A DNA stretch of 11,806 nucleotides, from the NCBI GenBank assembly GCA_030038955.1, contig JASHQV010000240.1, positions 1 through 11,806 of the forward strand, written 5' to 3'. This document shows, piece after piece, positions 1-7,058 of the stretch; within the stretch, counting starts at the first letter, position 1; each line of letters opens with the position of its first letter. The notes under the pieces were generated by a model. The model did not search any database and was not told the origin of the DNA. It saw only the letters and a list, made by a program, of their open reading frames with translations. The position numbers and the translations under genes were made by a program. Origin of the DNA: Solirubrobacteraceae bacterium. Lineage in GTDB: Bacteria > Actinomycetota > Thermoleophilia > Solirubrobacterales > Solirubrobacteraceae.

Positions 1-791
1 CGGTGGTGCTGCTTCTCGTCGTCGACGACGGCGCGCTCGAACTCGGCCGAGTAGATGTCGCGCACGACCCGCACCGACAGGTCGGCCTCCTGGAACACGA
101 GCGCCGGCGCGTCGGTCTCGGCGACCCGCTTCTGCAGGACCTCGTTGAGCTTGAACAGGTACTGCAGCTCGCGCTCCAGATCGGCGCGCGTGGCGCCCTG
201 GGCGGCGGTGCGGATGATCGCGCCGGCGCCCTGCAGATCGAGCTTGGCCGCCTGCTTGCGGAGGCGCTCGCGCTCCTTGTCGTCGAGCCGCCGGGAGACG
301 CCGACGCCCTCCCCGAACGGCGCGAACACCATGTAGCGGCCGGCGATCGTGAGGTCCATCGACAGCCGCGCGCCCTTCGTCTTCAGCGGGTCCTTGACGA
401 CCTGCACGACGACCTCCTGGTCGGCGGCGAGGATGTCTGTGATCTGGCGACTGTCGCGACCGGAGCCGCGGCCGCGGCGCGGCGCGTCGACACCCGGGAG
501 GACGATCTCGTCGACGTGCAGGAAGCCGTTCTTCTCGAGGCCGATGTCGACGAACGCGGCCTCGAGCCCGCCGAGCACGTTGTCGACCCGTCCCTTGTAG
601 ATGTTGCCGACGATCGACCGCGCTCCGCGGCGCTCGAGGTACAGCTCGGCCACCTGATAGCCGGCGGCGGGGTTGGCCGACCGGCGGCGGCGGCGGTTGG
701 CGCTCCTACGAGCGGGGACGGTCCCGGTCGCCTCCAGCAGCGCAACGCGAGTCTCGCCCCGGTCGACGCTGACCAAAACTTGCTTCTTCAA
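1..791 (-). CDS. rng: Ribonuclease E/G family endoribonuclease, 5' part (partial)
   Basis: This is the N-terminal part (263 codons seen) of an RNase E/G single-strand endoribonuclease, which acts in rRNA processing and mRNA decay. The gene runs off the left edge. The protein opens MKKQVLVSVDRGETRVALLE, the usual N-terminus of the family. An S1 RNA-binding domain follows: GNIYKGRVDNVLGGLEAAFVD at residues 62-82, FLHVDEI at 90-96, and KDPLKTKGARLSMDLT at 133-148, the conserved end of S1. The catalytic metal-binding Asp pair lies beyond the window. The start is TTG at 789-791, chosen because it gives the conserved N-terminus and has an AAAGGAAG ribosome site just upstream. Residues 21-45 hold an Arg-rich insert (RRSANRRRRRSAN) between the first strands and the S1 domain. 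The gene lies 75 bp after rodA, probably in the same transcript. Whether it is called rne or rng depends on the unseen C-terminus. Confidence 0.93.
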   Translation of the reverse strand, partial: MKKQVLVSVDRGETRVALLEATGTVPARRSANRRRRRSANPAAGYQVAELYLERRGARSIVGNIYKGRVDNVLGGLEAAFVDIGLEKNGFLHVDEIVLPGVDAPRRGRGSGRDSRQITDILAADQEVVVQVVKDPLKTKGARLSMDLTIAGRYMVFAPFGEGVGVSRRLDDKERERLRKQAAKLDLQGAGAIIRTAAQGATRADLERELQYLFKLNEVLQKRVAETDAPALVFQEADLSVRVVRDIYSAEFERAVVDDEKQHH

Positions 792-795
792 TTTT

Positions 796-803
796 CTTCC
801 TTT
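796..803 (-). promoter_or_regulatory. Ribosome binding site that fixes the TTG start of the RNase E/G gene
   Basis: On the minus strand AAAGGAAG is followed by AAAA and then TTG, giving good Shine-Dalgarno spacing. It sits in an unusually AT-rich patch (about 778-808) of a GC-rich region. It supports the TTG at 789-791 as the start. Confidence 0.7.
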
Positions 804-866
804 ACAGATTGGGTCCGGCGTGATGCCGGGTCAGGCGATGCGGGGCGCCCGCGGCAGCCGCCTGCA

Positions 867-2045
867 TCAGAGCGTTACTCGGGCCTTGCCAGCCGACGCT
901 GCCTTGGATTCAGCGTAGATCGACTGCAGCAGCCCGATCGAGATGAACGTGACCAGCATCGATGAGCCGCCGTAGCTGAGCAGCGGCAACGGTACTCCGG
1001 TCACCGGCATGATCCCGATCGTCATGCCGACATTGAGGAACACCTGGAACATCAGCATCGCCAGCACGCCCCCGGCGACCAGCGTGCCGAACAGGTTCTT
1101 GGCGATCGTCAGGATCCGCAGCGTGCGCCAGATCAACAGCGCGTACAGCGACAGCACGAGCGCCGCGCCGACGAAGCCGTAGGTCTCCCCGACGACCGCG
1201 AAGATGAAGTCGTCCTCGTAGTTCGGGATGAACTGGTAGCGCGTCTGCGTGGCTCCAGCCACGCCCCGGCCGGTCTTCTCACCCGAGCCGATCGCGATCA
1301 GCGACTGGCTGATCTGGTAGGTCTGGTTCTTCGGGTTCTGCGACGGGTGCAGGAAGCCGGTCAGCCGCTGCTGCTGGTACGGCTGCAGGACGTGGACCCC
1401 AACCGCTGGCGCGACCGCCAGCACCAGCGCGCAGGCGGTCACGAACAGCGCCGCCAGCGCCGTCAGCTGCTTCCAGCTGGTGCCGGAGAAGAACAGCACC
1501 GCCGCGGCCACGATCACGTACACGATCCCGGTCCCGAGGTCGGGCTGGCCGATCACGATCATCGCCCCGAGCAGCGCCAGCAGCATCACCCGCGCGGTCG
1601 TGCGCCGAGCGTGCAGCGAGCGGGAGCGGTCGACCGCGAACCCCGCCAGCGCCAGGATCATCAGGATCTTGCCGAACTCCGACGGCTGGAACTGGATGAA
1701 TGGCAGCGGGATCCAGCGCTGGGCGCCAGCTCCAGACGGCGCGGGAAACGCGTACACGATGACGTTGCCGAGCAGCATCAGCCCGTAGAAGCCGTAGCGG
1801 TAGCGGCGCAGGCGCGAGTAGTCGAAGCGGCTGATCACGACCGCCAGCAGCAGCCCGACGCCCGCGTACGCCGCCTGCCGCTCGGCGTCGTGAGAGCCGG
1901 ACGGCGCGGCGCCGTGCAGCGTGACCAGCGAGCAGCCGACGAGCCCGAGCGCCGCCAGCAGCAGCAGCGGGTCGAACCGCAGCCACTCCCGCAGCGAGCG
2001 CTTCGGCTGCTGCTCCTCGGGAATCTGGATCGCGGTCGTGTTCAT
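867..2045 (-). CDS. rodA: RodA, SEDS-family peptidoglycan glycosyltransferase of the elongasome
   Basis: RodA polymerises lipid II into glycan strands for side-wall growth and works with the PBP2 encoded just upstream. The 392-residue integral membrane protein has about ten hydrophobic helices, as usual for SEDS proteins. Signatures seen: AQRWIPLPFIQFQPSEFGKI at residues 108-127 (the R-W-I...QPSE motif); GQPDLGTG at 166-173; NYEDDFIFAVVGETYGFVG at 275-293, where D279 matches the catalytic Asp of E. coli RodA (D262); and GVPLPLLSYGGSS at 350-362. The ATG at 2043-2045 gives a normal SEDS N-terminus. The frame stays open 82 codons further upstream, but that stretch overlaps mrdA and reads as low-complexity shadow. 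The start is 13 bp after the mrdA stop with no clear Shine-Dalgarno, so translation probably depends on coupling. FtsW is the main alternative, but the context argues for RodA. Confidence 0.95.
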   Translation of the reverse strand: MNTTAIQIPEEQQPKRSLREWLRFDPLLLLAALGLVGCSLVTLHGAAPSGSHDAERQAAYAGVGLLLAVVISRFDYSRLRRYRYGFYGLMLLGNVIVYAFPAPSGAGAQRWIPLPFIQFQPSEFGKILMILALAGFAVDRSRSLHARRTTARVMLLALLGAMIVIGQPDLGTGIVYVIVAAAVLFFSGTSWKQLTALAALFVTACALVLAVAPAVGVHVLQPYQQQRLTGFLHPSQNPKNQTYQISQSLIAIGSGEKTGRGVAGATQTRYQFIPNYEDDFIFAVVGETYGFVGAALVLSLYALLIWRTLRILTIAKNLFGTLVAGGVLAMLMFQVFLNVGMTIGIMPVTGVPLPLLSYGGSSMLVTFISIGLLQSIYAESKAASAGKARVTL

Positions 2046-2058
2046 CGCTGCAGTGGGC

Positions 2059-4176
2059 TCACATGTCGGGCGAGGAGCCGGCCTTGAACACGCCGGGCTT
2101 GCCGAAGAACCACTGCGACAGGATCTGACGCGCCACCGGCGCGGAGGCGACGTCGCCGAAGCCGCCGTTCTCGACCCACACGACCACGACGATCGGCTTG
2201 CTGGTCGCCGAGGCCGGCACGAAGCACGCGTACCAGGCGTAGTCGTGCTCGACGCCATCCTCGAAGTACTGGGCGGTGCCGGTCTTGCCATACACCGGAT
2301 ACTCGGAGGGGAAGCTGCCCATCACGTCCGCCGAGGTGCCGCCCGGCTCGGAGGCGGCCTCGCGCAGGCCGGTCAGGATCGCGTCCCGGTAGATGGGGTT
2401 GAGCGGCAGCTTCCGCCTCGGACCCGGATCGATCCGCTGCACGACCGTGCCGTTCGCCGACTGGATGTCCTCGCCGAGGTGCGGCGTGACGATCGTGCCG
2501 CCGTTGGCGAGCGCCGCGTACGCGACCGCCAGCTGCAGCGGCGATACCTGGTCGTCACCCTGGCCGACGGCGGCGTTGACGTTGTCGCCGTACGTCCACG
2601 GGGTGCCGGTGCCGATCCCGCAGCCACCCTCGGAGGCGGGGTGCTTGGGATCGTGCTTGTAGGGGCCGGTGGCGTTCTCGCACTCCGTCTCCTGCTGGTT
2701 CAGGTAGTCCCAGTACTTCGGCGAGGACATCGCGCCGGTCGCCGCGTCCGGCAGGTCGATCCCGGTCGAGCGACCGATCCCGTACAGGTGCGCCCACTTC
2801 TGCAGCGGTCCGCCCTTGATCGAGTTCGAGTTGAGCAGCTTCCCGAGGTTGTAGAAGAAGATGTCGTCCGAGACCTTGATCGCGTCAACCAGGTTGACGA
2901 CGCCGTAGGCAGCGTGACCGGAGTTGGAAAGGCACGTCGTGCCCTCCAGGAAGCAGCCGGTGTCGTCGTAGGTCTCGTCGAGCGACCACAGGCCCGACTG
3001 GAGCGCGGCCGTGGCGGTGATCACCTTGAACGTCGAGCCGGTCGGACCGGTGCTCTGGATCGCCCGGTTCAGCAGCGGATCGCCGCTGCCCGAGCCGAAG
3101 TAGCTGTCGTACTGGCTCTGGGTCAGCGGATGCGTGAACAAGCTCGGGTCGTAGGTGGGGTTGGAGCCCATCGCGTACACCTGCCCGTTGTCCGGGTTCA
3201 TCGCCACGAACGCGCCGCCGGTGCCATCGTTCTCGGCGATCGAGGTGGCGAGCGCGTTCTCGCCGATCTTCTGCAGCTGCGCGTTGATCGACACCTGCAG
3301 GTTCTCGCCGGTGGTCGGCGCCTGCGGGGGGTAGTAGCCCTCGAACTCGCCGAGCGCGTTGACCTTGACCTTTTCCTTGCCGTCGGTGCCCTGGAGGAAC
3401 TGGTTGTACTGGTACTCGAGCCCGGACTGGCCGACGTCGTCGGTGTCGGCGATCCCCTTGAAGTGCTTCTGGCTGGTCTCGCAGTCCGCCACCACCTTGC
3501 TGTTGTCGCAGCTGATCGGGCCGACCGTGCCGAGCACCTGGGCCGCGAGATCGCCGAACGGGTACTTGCGGATGTACTTCTGCACGACGACGACGCCGGG
3601 GAACTCGGTCTGGCGCTCGCCGAGGTAGTACTGGATGTCGGTGGAGACGTTCTGGGCGATCGTGACGTTGTCGTAGGCGACGTTGGCGACGCCCTGGGCG
3701 ACGAGGCAGGCGATCGCCGGGAGCCGGAAGGTCCCCTCGGTGCCGTTCGGCGGCGGCTTGGCGCCGTCTATTTGGCAGCGCTCGGTGCGATTTGAGATCG
3801 ACAGCAGCGCGGCCAGCTTCCGGTACAGCGCCGCGTCCGCGGCCGGCGGATGGTCGCGGTTGCCGGCCATCTCCGCGATCGTGATCGGCTTCGGCAGATC
3901 CTGCGCCGCGATCTCGACGGTCGGCACCGGCACCGACTCGACCAGCGGCTGGCCGCCCGAGTCGAGGATCTCGCCGCGCTCCGACGGGATCGAGATCGTC
4001 CGCTGCGCGTTGACGCTGGCCTGCGCCAGGTACTGGCTGCCGCTCAGCACCTGCAGGAACCACAGCCGGAAGAAGATCACCGCGAACATGATCAGCGCGC
4101 AGGTGCCGACGAGCGTCACCCGCAGCGCCAGCTGCGGGGTCATCGGCGGGGTGCGGCTGTCAGGCCGCTCGATCAT
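2059..4176 (-). CDS. mrdA: Penicillin-binding protein 2, class B transpeptidase of the elongasome
   Basis: PBP2 cross-links side-wall peptidoglycan and activates RodA. The 705-residue protein has a short cytoplasmic tail, one membrane helix (about residues 16-38) and a PBP dimerisation domain beginning with IPSERGEILDSGGQPL (about 63-78). The transpeptidase domain has S381-T-F-K384 (nucleophile Ser), S436-D-D438 (the SxD variant common in PBP2) and K631-T-G633. It is longer than E. coli PBP2 (633 residues) because of loops at about 126-165 and 490-525. Extracytoplasmic cysteines sit at 134, 157, 223, 232, 408, 415, 499, 519 and 651, mostly in close pairs. The ATG at 4174-4176 is preferred because GGGGTGG lies five bases upstream; a GTG at 4183-4185 would add three residues but has no ribosome site. 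The gap to mreD is 58 bp. Confidence 0.95.
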   Translation of the reverse strand: MIERPDSRTPPMTPQLALRVTLVGTCALIMFAVIFFRLWFLQVLSGSQYLAQASVNAQRTISIPSERGEILDSGGQPLVESVPVPTVEIAAQDLPKPITIAEMAGNRDHPPAADAALYRKLAALLSISNRTERCQIDGAKPPPNGTEGTFRLPAIACLVAQGVANVAYDNVTIAQNVSTDIQYYLGERQTEFPGVVVVQKYIRKYPFGDLAAQVLGTVGPISCDNSKVVADCETSQKHFKGIADTDDVGQSGLEYQYNQFLQGTDGKEKVKVNALGEFEGYYPPQAPTTGENLQVSINAQLQKIGENALATSIAENDGTGGAFVAMNPDNGQVYAMGSNPTYDPSLFTHPLTQSQYDSYFGSGSGDPLLNRAIQSTGPTGSTFKVITATAALQSGLWSLDETYDDTGCFLEGTTCLSNSGHAAYGVVNLVDAIKVSDDIFFYNLGKLLNSNSIKGGPLQKWAHLYGIGRSTGIDLPDAATGAMSSPKYWDYLNQQETECENATGPYKHDPKHPASEGGCGIGTGTPWTYGDNVNAAVGQGDDQVSPLQLAVAYAALANGGTIVTPHLGEDIQSANGTVVQRIDPGPRRKLPLNPIYRDAILTGLREAASEPGGTSADVMGSFPSEYPVYGKTGTAQYFEDGVEHDYAWYACFVPASATSKPIVVVVWVENGGFGDVASAPVARQILSQWFFGKPGVFKAGSSPDM

Positions 4177-4181
4177 CGCGG

Positions 4182-4188
4182 CCACCCC
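4182..4188 (-). promoter_or_regulatory. Ribosome binding site deciding the mrdA start
   Basis: GGGGTGG on the minus strand lies five bases before the ATG at 4174-4176. The preceding CCCCAACCC can pair with its GGGG, so the site may sit in a small hairpin. The in-frame GTG at 4183-4185 overlaps this site, which argues against it being the main start. Confidence 0.5.
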
Positions 4189-4234
4189 GGGTTGGGGACT
4201 CTGCGCGATCCCAGCACTGCGCTCACGGGCCAGC

Positions 4235-4843
4235 TCACCGGCTCGCCCTCGTCATCTGACCGAGCCGCTCGGAGGGGCGGTGCAGCGGGCTGAGCCCGCC
4301 GGTCGTGTAGGCGCGGCGGCGGCGGCGGCGCGGATCGTCGGGCAGCGCCGGGCGCAGGATCCGCCGCACGACCTCGTACACCGGCAGCGAGATCAGCGTG
4401 TTGACGAGCACGGTCAGGAAGATCTGCTGCAGCAGCAGCAAGCTGATCGGGGCGTCGACGCCGAGCAGGAACTGGATGATCGCCATCCCGACCCCGGCGA
4501 CGGCGGTGCCGGCCGCGCCGACGGCCAGCGGCACGAGCCCGTGCGAGGGGTCCCGCAGCTCCCGCAGCCGGCCCGACCAGTAGCCGATCGCGAGCAGCAG
4601 CAGCGACGTGATCCCCAGCGTCTGCACGAGCGTGAGATCGACCAGCAGGCCCACGCCGAAGCCGACGACCGCACCGGTGATCGAGCCGCACAGGAGTCCG
4701 ATCGAGACCACCACCAGCGGCGTGATGTCCGCGTTGACGCCGAAGATCGAGATCTGCGAGATCGCCGTCTCCTGGACGACCACGGCGAGGATCGCGACGG
4801 CGGCGATCCGCAGCGGCAGGCGCAGGCTGGATTCCCCCGACAT
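4235..4843 (-). CDS. mreD: Rod shape-determining membrane protein MreD
   Basis: MreD is a small integral membrane protein that joins MreB and MreC in the elongasome and is needed for rod shape in many bacteria. This 202-residue protein has five or six hydrophobic segments (about residues 9-28, 41-70 as one or two helices, 75-92, 103-127 and 132-156). An Arg-rich, probably cytoplasmic tail from 161 to 202 contains six consecutive Arg. The order of helices and the NADITPLVVVSIGLL stretch (37-51) fit the family, which is weakly conserved in sequence, so position between mreC and mrdA is the strongest support. E. coli MreD has 162 residues; the extra length here is mainly the tail. The ATG at 4841-4843 follows the mreC stop by 18 bp with only a weak ribosome site, suggesting coupling. 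Confidence 0.9.
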   Translation of the reverse strand: MSGESSLRLPLRIAAVAILAVVVQETAISQISIFGVNADITPLVVVSIGLLCGSITGAVVGFGVGLLVDLTLVQTLGITSLLLLAIGYWSGRLRELRDPSHGLVPLAVGAAGTAVAGVGMAIIQFLLGVDAPISLLLLQQIFLTVLVNTLISLPVYEVVRRILRPALPDDPRRRRRRAYTTGGLSPLHRPSERLGQMTRASR

Positions 4844-4861
4844 CTCAGACGGGCCCGCGGG

Positions 4862-5758
4862 TCACGACGCCGACCGCACGTGAGACGCCGTCGCATCGGG
4901 ACGGGTGAGGATCTGCACGATCGACAGGTGGCGCAGATCGACCGACGGCGTGACCGTCACCTCCTGGCTGTTGATCAGCGTGTTCTGGTTGGCGTTAGTC
5001 ACCTGTCCGATCGGGATGTCGGGCGGAAACAGATCGCGGATCCCCGGCTTGACGGAGTCGACGAAGCCGGCGGTCACGACCTCCTGGCCGACCGAGATCT
5101 CCGCCGACGACGGCAGCGAGGTGAGCAGCAGCTCGGGCGGATCGCCGACCGCGGGCTCCACCAGGCCGGTGTCGCCAGCGCTGTTCTCGACCAGTCCGAC
5201 GGCGCCGAACTTGGGGCTGGTGATCTCGCTGACGATCGCGTAGTTGGGCCCGACCAGCGACACGTCGCCGACGAGGCCGCCCGGTCCCACCACCGGGTCG
5301 CTCGGCTTGACGCCGTCGCTCGAGCCGGCGCCCACCTCGAGCGTCTCTGACCAAAGGCTGAGGTCGCGCCCGATCACGCTGGCGGTCACCGGTCCGTACG
5401 CATCGAGGTCACCGGCGCCCGTGTCGAGGCCGACCACCTTACGCAGCTGGCCGTTCTCAAACTCAGCGTACTTGGCGGTCGCGAGCTGCTGCGTCAGCGC
5501 CTGATTCTCCTTGGTCAGCCGCGCGGCCTCGGACTTCGCGCGGAACGTGCTGGAGAACCAGCCGGCGACGTCGCCGACCGGCGAGAGCACCTTGCTGGCT
5601 CCGGTCTGGATCGGCGACAGCACCTCCACGACGCCCCGCTGCACCGCATGCAGCGGGCTGCTGGAGGACCGGCCGAAGTAGGCGGTCAGCAGGATCAGGG
5701 AAGCGCCGACGAGGAGCACGAGGACCGCCCTCCTGCGCCGGATCTGCTTGTCATGCAC
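4862..5758 (-). CDS. mreC: Rod shape-determining protein MreC
   Basis: MreC is a bitopic membrane protein whose extracytoplasmic part binds PBP2 and helps to activate the PBP2-RodA pair. The 298-residue product has a basic N-terminus (RRRR at 7-10), one membrane helix at about 11-28, a dimerising coiled coil at about 74-108 (KSEAARLTKENQALTQQL within it) and a beta-rich domain. That domain carries the family motif SVIGRDLSLWSETLEVGAGSSDGV at 127-150 (shown here in parts: SVIGRD, then GSSDGV) and GPGGLVGDV at 158-166. It ends with LRHLSIVQIL at 275-284, the usual closing strand. The GTG at 5756-5758 is required: no other Met codon occurs in the frame and the mreB stop codon lies in frame 30 bp upstream. 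GGAG at 5770-5773 is an acceptable ribosome site. Confidence 0.94.
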   Translation of the reverse strand: MHDKQIRRRRAVLVLLVGASLILLTAYFGRSSSSPLHAVQRGVVEVLSPIQTGASKVLSPVGDVAGWFSSTFRAKSEAARLTKENQALTQQLATAKYAEFENGQLRKVVGLDTGAGDLDAYGPVTASVIGRDLSLWSETLEVGAGSSDGVKPSDPVVGPGGLVGDVSLVGPNYAIVSEITSPKFGAVGLVENSAGDTGLVEPAVGDPPELLLTSLPSSAEISVGQEVVTAGFVDSVKPGIRDLFPPDIPIGQVTNANQNTLINSQEVTVTPSVDLRHLSIVQILTRPDATASHVRSAS

Positions 5759-5788
5759 GTGCTCGAGATCTCCAAGGTCGTCCGCCGA

Positions 5789-6838
5789 TCAGTAGCGACG
5801 GCGCCGGTTATGTGAATTCTTGCTCGATCGGTGGATCGCCTCGAACTCCTCCAGCGAGCGGCCGGACCCGACGGCAACGCACGTGAGCGGCGACTCCGCC
5901 AGGTGGGCCGGCATCTGCGTCTCGTGGCGGAGGCGTTCCTCCAGCCCCTGCAGCAACGACCCCCCGCCCGCCAGCATGATGCCACGATCCATGATGTCCG
6001 AGGCTAGCTCGGGCGGGGTCCGGTCCAGCGTCTCCTTGACCGCGTCGATGATCTGCGAGACCGGCTCCTCCAGAGCGGTGCGGATCTCCTCGCTCGTCAG
6101 CACGACCGTCTTCGGTAGCCCCGAGACCATGTCGCGGCCGCGAATCTCGGCCTGCACCTCCTCGGGCATCGAGAAGGCCGAGCCGATCTCGAGCTTCACC
6201 TCCTCGGCCGTCTGCTGGCCGATCAGCAGCTTGTACTCGCGCTTGACGTAGTTGATGATCGCCTCGTCGAGCTCGTCGCCGCCGACCCGGATCGACTGCG
6301 AGACGACGATGCCGCCAAGCGAGATCACCGCCACCTCGCTGGTGCCGCCACCGATGTCGACGACCATCGAGCCGGTCGGCTCCCCAACCGGGAGCCCAGC
6401 GCCGATCGCAGCAGCCATCGGCTCCTCGATCAGGTACGCCTGGCGCGCGCCGGCCGACAGGCACGCCTCCTCCACGGCCCGCTTCTCGACGCCGGTGACG
6501 CCGCTGGGCACGCACACGACCACGCGCGGGTGCGCCCAACGGTTCTGGTGGACCTTCTGGATGAAGTGCCTGAGCATCTCCTCGGTCACCTCGAAGTCCG
6601 CGATCACGCCGTCCTTGAGCGGGCGAATCGCCGAGATCGTGCCGGGCGTACGCCCGAGCATCCGCTTCGCCTCGATCCCGACGGCGTGCACCTCGCCGGT
6701 GCGCGAGTCAACCGCGACGACACTCGGCTCGGACAGCACGATCCCCCGCCCACGGACGTACACGAGCGTGTTGGCGGTGCCGAGGTCGACGGCCATGTCG
6801 CGGCCGCCGAAGCCGGTCAGGTACGTGAAAAAGCCCAT
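5789..6838 (-). CDS. mreB: Rod shape-determining actin homologue MreB
   Basis: MreB is a bacterial actin that forms membrane-bound filaments directing side-wall synthesis. The 349-residue length is normal. Motifs seen: a hydrophobic N-terminal membrane-binding patch MGFFTYLTGF; phosphate-1 loop VDLGTANTLVYV at 17-28; IRPLKDGVIADFE at 71-83; EEPMAAAIGAGLP at 138-150 with the catalytic Glu region; phosphate-2 loop DIGGGTSEVAV at 161-171; and the adenosine motif LAGGGSLLQGL at 289-299. The ATG at 6836-6838 restores the conserved MGFF start; an in-frame GTG 19 codons upstream adds unconserved residues and is rejected. GGAG at 6850-6853 is the likely ribosome site, 11 bases upstream. The basic C-terminus ends NRRRRY. 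It is the first gene of the elongation operon, with a 220-bp gap upstream holding a palindrome and a possible -10 box. Confidence 0.98.
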   Translation of the reverse strand: MGFFTYLTGFGGRDMAVDLGTANTLVYVRGRGIVLSEPSVVAVDSRTGEVHAVGIEAKRMLGRTPGTISAIRPLKDGVIADFEVTEEMLRHFIQKVHQNRWAHPRVVVCVPSGVTGVEKRAVEEACLSAGARQAYLIEEPMAAAIGAGLPVGEPTGSMVVDIGGGTSEVAVISLGGIVVSQSIRVGGDELDEAIINYVKREYKLLIGQQTAEEVKLEIGSAFSMPEEVQAEIRGRDMVSGLPKTVVLTSEEIRTALEEPVSQIIDAVKETLDRTPPELASDIMDRGIMLAGGGSLLQGLEERLRHETQMPAHLAESPLTCVAVGSGRSLEEFEAIHRSSKNSHNRRRRY

Positions 6839-6923
6839 ATTCGAGTGAACTCCGAAGAGCGGCTGGACGGGTAGCGAGAGAGGGCTGGCCGTCACCGTGC
6901 TTGCCAGACACCGTCCGCGGCCG

Positions 6924-6929
6924 AGTGTA
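6924..6929 (-). promoter_or_regulatory. Possible -10 element of the mreB operon promoter
   Basis: TACACT on the minus strand fits the actinobacterial TANNNT -10 pattern. It would give a leader of about 80 bases before mreB. No good TTGACA-like -35 is present at the right distance. The perfect palindrome at 6948-6967 begins 18 bp upstream, where a -35 box would lie. The call rests on a short match and on position. Confidence 0.3.
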
Positions 6930-6947
6930 TCCGAAGTCAGCTCCGGC

Positions 6948-6967
6948 TTTGCGCCCGCGGGCGCAAA
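6948..6967. repeat. Perfect 20-bp palindrome upstream of mreB
   Basis: TTTGCGCCCG is followed directly by its reverse complement CGGGCGCAAA, with no loop. It lies in the 220-bp gap between maf and mreB. There is no T-run after it in the maf-to-mreB direction, so it does not look like an intrinsic terminator. A dimeric-regulator operator or a hairpin are both possible. Confidence 0.85.
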
Positions 6968-7003
6968 ATGGCTGGAAAGCAGCGGCAGCTGCGTTTTTTC
7001 GCG

Positions 7004-7032
7004 CCAACCCCTCGCCGCGGCTACGGGGTTGG
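7004..7032. repeat. Inverted repeat just downstream of maf
   Basis: CCAACCCC at 7004-7011 and GGGGTTGG at 7025-7032 form an 8-bp perfect stem with a 13-base loop, extendable by two pairs past a one-base bulge. It begins 26 bases after the maf stop codon. On the maf mRNA side it is followed by an A-run, not U, so it could stabilise the 3' end or stop transcription with a factor, but is not a classical intrinsic terminator. Confidence 0.6.
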
Positions 7033-7058
7033 GCGACGTCGTCGTGGCTTCGGCGCCG

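Noticed and set aside
464..475. CCGCGGCCGCGG palindrome inside the RNase gene
   Set aside because: Short perfect palindromes of this kind (6-bp half-sites) are expected by chance at this GC content and it encodes a Gly/Arg stretch.
2046..2291. Extended N-terminus for RodA (82 extra codons)
   Set aside because: It overlaps the conserved end of mrdA in another frame and encodes Ser/Arg/Pro-rich sequence unlike any SEDS protein.
2860..2871. SDD in place of SxN in PBP2 as an inactivating change
   Set aside because: SxD is common in PBP2 proteins of the elongasome; SxxK and KTG are intact.
1921..3795. Long plus-strand open frame (624 codons) opposite mrdA
   Set aside because: It is antisense to a gene with full PBP2 motifs, its product is Arg/Val/Asp-rich without any domain, and long antisense frames are expected at this GC content.
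3683..5350. Plus-strand open frame (555 codons) opposite mrdA, mreD and mreC
   Set aside because: It spans three well-supported minus-strand genes and reads as repeat-like Arg/Asp/Gln-rich sequence.
6839..6895. Extended N-terminus for MreB from a GTG
   Set aside because: MreB proteins start with the MGFF-type membrane patch, found at the ATG 6836-6838.
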